A stretch of 7,564 nucleotides of DNA from Candidatus Saccharimonadota bacterium (GTDB taxonomy: Bacteria; Patescibacteriota; Saccharimonadia; Saccharimonadales; Saccharimonadaceae): NCBI GenBank assembly GCA_016199685.1, contig JACQGD010000036.1, forward strand, positions 1 to 7,564, given 5' to 3'. Positions 4,998 through 7,564 of the stretch are shown in pieces. The notes beneath the pieces were generated by a model. The model ran no database searches. It worked only from the letters and a program-made list of their open reading frames with translations, and was not told the DNA's origin. The stretch's first letter is position 1; each line of letters begins with the position of its first letter. The translations under genes were made by a program, and so were the position numbers.

Positions 4998-5156
4998 ATG
5001 GCTACAAACCAAACAAACACATCAATTACAAAAAAACCATCAGCACTCGAAAAATTTCATATTTCATTCGAGTACGATCGCACTTGGAACGAAGCAAAAA
5101 ATTCGGTCCAACTACGACCTAGTAGTTATCCACTAGCATTATTAACAGCGTTATGA
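4998..5156 (+). CDS. Small leaderless ORF, 52 residues, function unknown
   Basis: I do not recognise this protein. It begins MATNQTNTSITKKPSALEKF, has a polar, Thr/Asn/Lys-rich N-terminal third, a charged middle (EYDRTWNEAKN) and a short hydrophobic end (PLALLTAL). There are no cysteines and no clear membrane span. The case for it being real is the promoter: TTGACA-17-TAATAT places +1 on its ATG, and the ORF ends 12 bases before nrdR. It has no Shine-Dalgarno, as expected for a leaderless start. It may be a small partner of the NrdR-like protein or a leader ORF whose translation affects it. A DnaA-box-like 9-mer lies inside it (5126-5134), and its TGA stop lies in a possible NrdR box. Confidence 0.55.
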   Translation: MATNQTNTSITKKPSALEKFHISFEYDRTWNEAKNSVQLRPSSYPLALLTAL

Positions 5157-5169
5157 CAATATATAGCTA
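5154..5169 (+). promoter_or_regulatory. Half-degenerate NrdR-box candidate at the nrdR start
   Basis: Against the published NrdR box ACACWATATWTWGTGT, these 16 bases match the eleven-base core ACAATATATAG exactly (5156-5166), while the two leftmost and three rightmost positions do not fit. The site covers the stop of the small ORF and touches the nrdR start codon. AT-rich cores match easily by chance, so this is a weak call. A normal site would come as a pair, and I see no second copy nearby. Confidence 0.25.
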
Positions 5170-5630
5170 TGTTATGTATTAATTCACGCAATGAGCCAAC
5201 AAAAGTCATTAATTCTCGAGCTAGTAAAAAAACGCCCGTTGTATGGCGGAGACGGCAAGGAATGAACAATGGTATCACCTTTACCACATACGAGAGACCA
5301 TCACTTGCTGAGAATGCGCAGATACTCAAAAAAGACGGCACTACGGCCACGTTTAATCTTGGCAAACTCATACTGAGCATCGCAGCTGCGTTCTCTCACG
5401 ATGTCCATGGCGCACAGTACGAAAGTTTGTGGCTGGCACAGACAGTTGAGGACAAGCTATCGATGGATACCAGCGGTCAGCTCACCTCTGCACTCATTAG
5501 CCAAACAACATATCTGACGTTGAAGCGTTTTGATGAGCTAGCGGCAGTACAATATGCAGCAAAGCACCATTTGATTTCAGCTGTAAGAAAGCGCGGTAGG
5601 CCTTCTTTTAACGAGAACGACGGAAGCTAG
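5169..5630 (+). CDS. nrdR: NrdR-family regulator with degenerate zinc ribbon
   Basis: NrdR represses ribonucleotide reductase genes; its ATP-cone senses ATP/dATP and its zinc ribbon binds DNA. This 153-residue protein aligns without gaps to ordinary NrdR over residues 1-43: TKVINSR (11-17), RRR (27-29) and FTTYER (38-43) are kept. Of the four zinc cysteines only Cys3 remains; positions 6, 31 and 34 are Ser, Gly and Asn. The ATP-cone is intact, with ILKKDG (52-57), F62, K66 and LKRFDELAAVQYAAKHH (118-134). The tail KRGRPSF (141-147) resembles an AT-hook, unlike the usual NrdR end. The ATG at 5169 is supported by this alignment, although no Shine-Dalgarno precedes it; the internal Met32 start would remove the ribbon region. 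It lies 12 bases after the small ORF, and its 3' end overlaps the convergent glycosyltransferase gene by 23 bases. Confidence 0.85.
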   Translation: MLCINSRNEPTKVINSRASKKTPVVWRRRQGMNNGITFTTYERPSLAENAQILKKDGTTATFNLGKLILSIAAAFSHDVHGAQYESLWLAQTVEDKLSMDTSGQLTSALISQTTYLTLKRFDELAAVQYAAKHHLISAVRKRGRPSFNENDGS

Positions 5631-7287
5631 CGAGCCAACTTCTTTTGCGCTTTGGGTTCGTCTTTGTTGATGTACCAACGGTAGCCTTCTCGGTTACATC
5701 GAATTTATCGAAGTATCGCCCAAGGAGCAGCGCAGTTTGAGATGTAAAAGACGAGGCGGAGCTGTATGCAATACCCGTTATAGGCATTAGTACCCACTGT
5801 AGAAGCATTCCGACGGTACGATGACGCTTGTAGCGTGCAGGGCGAGGTGGCAGCATCTTGAACGTTAGGAATACCATAATGAAGATTCCGATCATAGCAA
5901 CTCGCTGAACGCCGCTAATAACATCAGGCAACTGATGGGCGGCAATGCTATGCACAGAGTTTGGATTAAGGAACAACGGAACCCAGCCCCCAAACGCCAC
6001 GAGCAGCGCAACACTCGCAAGTGTGACATGACTATCGGTAAGTCTAATAAGCCTTGCGACAGCCGGCCAGAACGGAACGGTACGCTTCTTCGTAAAAATG
6101 TGCGTTGCAACATACGGAACATCAGAGGCGCCGTATGCCCACCTTCTTAGTTGAATAAACTGCGCCTTCAACGTCTTCACATACGTATCAGACAAAACCG
6201 CATCCTGATAAATAGGTACCATAATAGGAGTCACCGAATAATCACCATTAAAGTGGAAATAACTTCTCCAGTATTGATGTCCGTCCTCAACAATTGTACG
6301 AGTGCTCCAAAAATTCATTTCGACAAGCGCATCCATTGGCTGAGAGTGTGATGCGAAGTTTCGAAGCGTATGAGGCCGCATGGAACTAATAATATTCCAA
6401 AACGAGTTACCCGTCGCTAGTACACGCATCGGCGCCGGAGCATCCCAGATATTGTTCAAGAACAAAGAGATTGGCTGATACGATAACTTCTTTCGATCTA
6501 GGTGAACAATATATTCATAAGTGAGATAATCAAAGTACGTCGGGTGTGGCCTGTTGTCGCTATCTAATGTAGTTACAATAACATCACTGTATTCAATCCG
6601 TTGCTCTTTTAACCACTTCTTTAAAAAGAACCCTGCGTACGTTATGTTTCCACCCTTACCAACAACTTCGTCTTGCATATCTTTAGGATGCTTAATCAGA
6701 TGAAATGCCTTGAATTGACTTCCATATTTTTTCTTAAGCGTTTGCACTGTTGTTTCAATTGCATCGCCACCACGCTCTTCATAAGCAATCGCAATAATTA
6801 TGTGTTCATTATCATAGGTCGTATTGAGCACTGATTGAACGGTCGGCTCTAGAACTTCAATAGATTCATTGTACGTTGCAATGATAATCGCATTGTAGAG
6901 CGATGATGGTCGTGGATACATACCAGGCTGGCTCTTGAGAACCTCGATATTCTCGATATGCTGATCTTGACCAAATGAGTCTCCGTGTCGGACAGCAACC
7001 GCTTCACCGTCGAGTGTTTTTTCAAGATCATCGAGACGCTTATGCCAGTCGACCTTTTGAGCATTCATAAGACGACGATGTCCTCTAAATGTATGGTAAG
7101 CAATGCCGATCGCCTTTACGAGTGTCGTGATGATAATCAGCATTAAATAGATAGCGGCGAGGAGCGGCTCAATCACTGACAATACGAAGAGTATAATAAT
7201 TGCACTATAGCTGAGCAACGCAGGCACCATTTCGAAGAATCTATAGAGTGGCTTTCGTTTGCCAAGGGGTATTTCTAAATCTTGCAT
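5608..7287 (-). CDS. Membrane-bound family 2 glycosyltransferase (cellulose-synthase-like)
   Basis: This 559-residue protein has two N-terminal membrane spans (about 23-39 and 41-63), a cytoplasmic GT2 domain and about three C-terminal spans (422-440, 460-478, 493-512), ending in a basic tail. GT-A motifs are complete: ATYNES (137-142), KGGN (211-214), the DxD TLDSDN (240-245), the acceptor-side VEDGHQYWR (333-341, Glu334/Asp335) and QLRRW (379-383, QxxRW). That set is typical of processive membrane GT2 enzymes, which build a polysaccharide from a nucleotide sugar; sugar and product cannot be told. A TTG at 7308 would add seven residues but overlaps the upstream gene; the ATG at 7287 lies 4 bases after that gene's stop and is preferred, although no Shine-Dalgarno is visible, so translational coupling is likely. 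Confidence 0.9.
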   Translation of the reverse strand: MQDLEIPLGKRKPLYRFFEMVPALLSYSAIIILFVLSVIEPLLAAIYLMLIIITTLVKAIGIAYHTFRGHRRLMNAQKVDWHKRLDDLEKTLDGEAVAVRHGDSFGQDQHIENIEVLKSQPGMYPRPSSLYNAIIIATYNESIEVLEPTVQSVLNTTYDNEHIIIAIAYEERGGDAIETTVQTLKKKYGSQFKAFHLIKHPKDMQDEVVGKGGNITYAGFFLKKWLKEQRIEYSDVIVTTLDSDNRPHPTYFDYLTYEYIVHLDRKKLSYQPISLFLNNIWDAPAPMRVLATGNSFWNIISSMRPHTLRNFASHSQPMDALVEMNFWSTRTIVEDGHQYWRSYFHFNGDYSVTPIMVPIYQDAVLSDTYVKTLKAQFIQLRRWAYGASDVPYVATHIFTKKRTVPFWPAVARLIRLTDSHVTLASVALLVAFGGWVPLFLNPNSVHSIAAHQLPDVISGVQRVAMIGIFIMVFLTFKMLPPRPARYKRHRTVGMLLQWVLMPITGIAYSSASSFTSQTALLLGRYFDKFDVTEKATVGTSTKTNPKRKRSWLASFRRSR

Positions 7288-7291
7288 GATT

Positions 7292-7564
7292 TTATGAGAG
7301 TGCTGCAACTTTTAAGACTTGGTAAATAGTTGCGGTTGCTAGGACAATAACAATAAGTCCAAGCCATGCAAATGGAATAGCGAGTGCCCGGCCCTTATGG
7401 CGATAGATCTTGCATGCTAACGTGACATACAGTATCGAGTTGAGAATACCGAAAAAGACAAAACCTATAAGGTAGTACCACTTATCTCTGTAAAAATTCG
7501 TTGATCCAAATGCGGTATAGTGCGTGACAACCTGTAACTCACTAGGATGCAGATTGAGACTTAC
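7292..7564 (-). CDS. Small membrane protein, C-terminal part (partial), function unknown
   Basis: The last 90 codons of a gene entering from the right edge. The visible part starts VSLNLHPSELQVVTHYTAFG, followed by NFYRDKWYYLIGFVFFGILN and two hydrophobic segments: about 32 to 52, and a span after KIYRHKGRA running AIPFAWLGLIVIVLATATIY. The loop KIYRHKGRA is basic, which suggests it faces the cytoplasm, with the preceding hydrophilic part outside. I do not know a named family; the HPSELQV...HYTAFG pattern resembles uncharacterised CPR membrane proteins (recollection only). It ends 4 bases before the glycosyltransferase ATG, so the two are very likely one operon and may work together at the cell envelope. 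Confidence 0.75.
   Translation of the reverse strand, partial: VSLNLHPSELQVVTHYTAFGSTNFYRDKWYYLIGFVFFGILNSILYVTLACKIYRHKGRALAIPFAWLGLIVIVLATATIYQVLKVAALS

Noticed and set aside
4868..5134. Chromosomal replication origin
   Set aside because: DnaA-like boxes are few and imperfect, no clear unwinding element is seen and dnaA/dnaN/rpmH are not adjacent; kept only as a regulatory candidate.
5262..5630. Start of the NrdR-like protein at Met32, leaving an ATP-cone only
   Set aside because: AAGGA abuts that ATG directly, but residues 1-31 align gap-free with NrdR (TKVINSR, RRR), so the longer form is real coding sequence.
4998..5630. Frameshifted single gene joining the 52-codon ORF and nrdR
   Set aside because: The nrdR part already aligns from its own first residue with NrdR, so no missing N-terminus needs to be supplied.
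7288..7308. TTG start at 7308 for the glycosyltransferase
   Set aside because: It overlaps the preceding gene and has no ribosome site; the ATG at 7287 lies 4 bases after that gene's stop.

Overview
The window looks like a compact bacterial chromosome segment from a Patescibacteria/CPR lineage, most likely Saccharibacteria. This is an inference from protein style: a threonyl-tRNA synthetase without a TGS domain, short overlapping genes, a winged-helix/nucleotidyltransferase-like regulator and CPR-like membrane proteins. No 16S or other marker is present. TGA is used as a stop (miaA and the 52-codon ORF), so the recoded UGA of Gracilibacteria/Absconditabacteria does not apply.

Region 1 (1-4355, minus strand) is one tightly packed run read thrS > HAD phosphatase > atl (alkyltransferase-like) > miaA > winged-helix regulator > MBL-fold protein (cut by the window edge). 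Spacings are -17 to +36 bases, with a 1-base TAATG overlap between atl and miaA. The theme is translation (tRNA charging and A37 modification) plus nucleotide and DNA housekeeping.

Region 2 (4356-4620) is the thrS control region. It holds a minus-strand promoter and a leader that folds as a T-box riboswitch: an antiterminator with the 7-nt UGGAACA bulge, a possible ACG (Thr) specifier and a competing intrinsic terminator. The thrS promoter and the divergent tRNA-Val promoter share one palindromic -35 hexamer, TTGCAA.

Region 3 (4619-4997) holds tRNA-Val(GAC) with encoded CCA, two strong hairpin terminators, a likely short minus-strand RNA, three tandem DnaA-box-like 9-mers, a 17-bp palindrome and a near-consensus plus-strand promoter.

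Region 4 (4998-5630, plus strand) has a 52-codon ORF whose predicted transcription start is its own ATG, then an NrdR-family regulator. The NrdR protein aligns without gaps to ordinary NrdR through the N-terminal domain but has lost three of the four zinc-ribbon cysteines and carries an AT-hook-like RGRP tail.

Region 5 (5608-7564, minus strand) encodes a membrane family-2 glycosyltransferase, preceded by the end of a small membrane protein. The glycosyltransferase and nrdR genes converge and overlap by 23 bases with no terminator between them.
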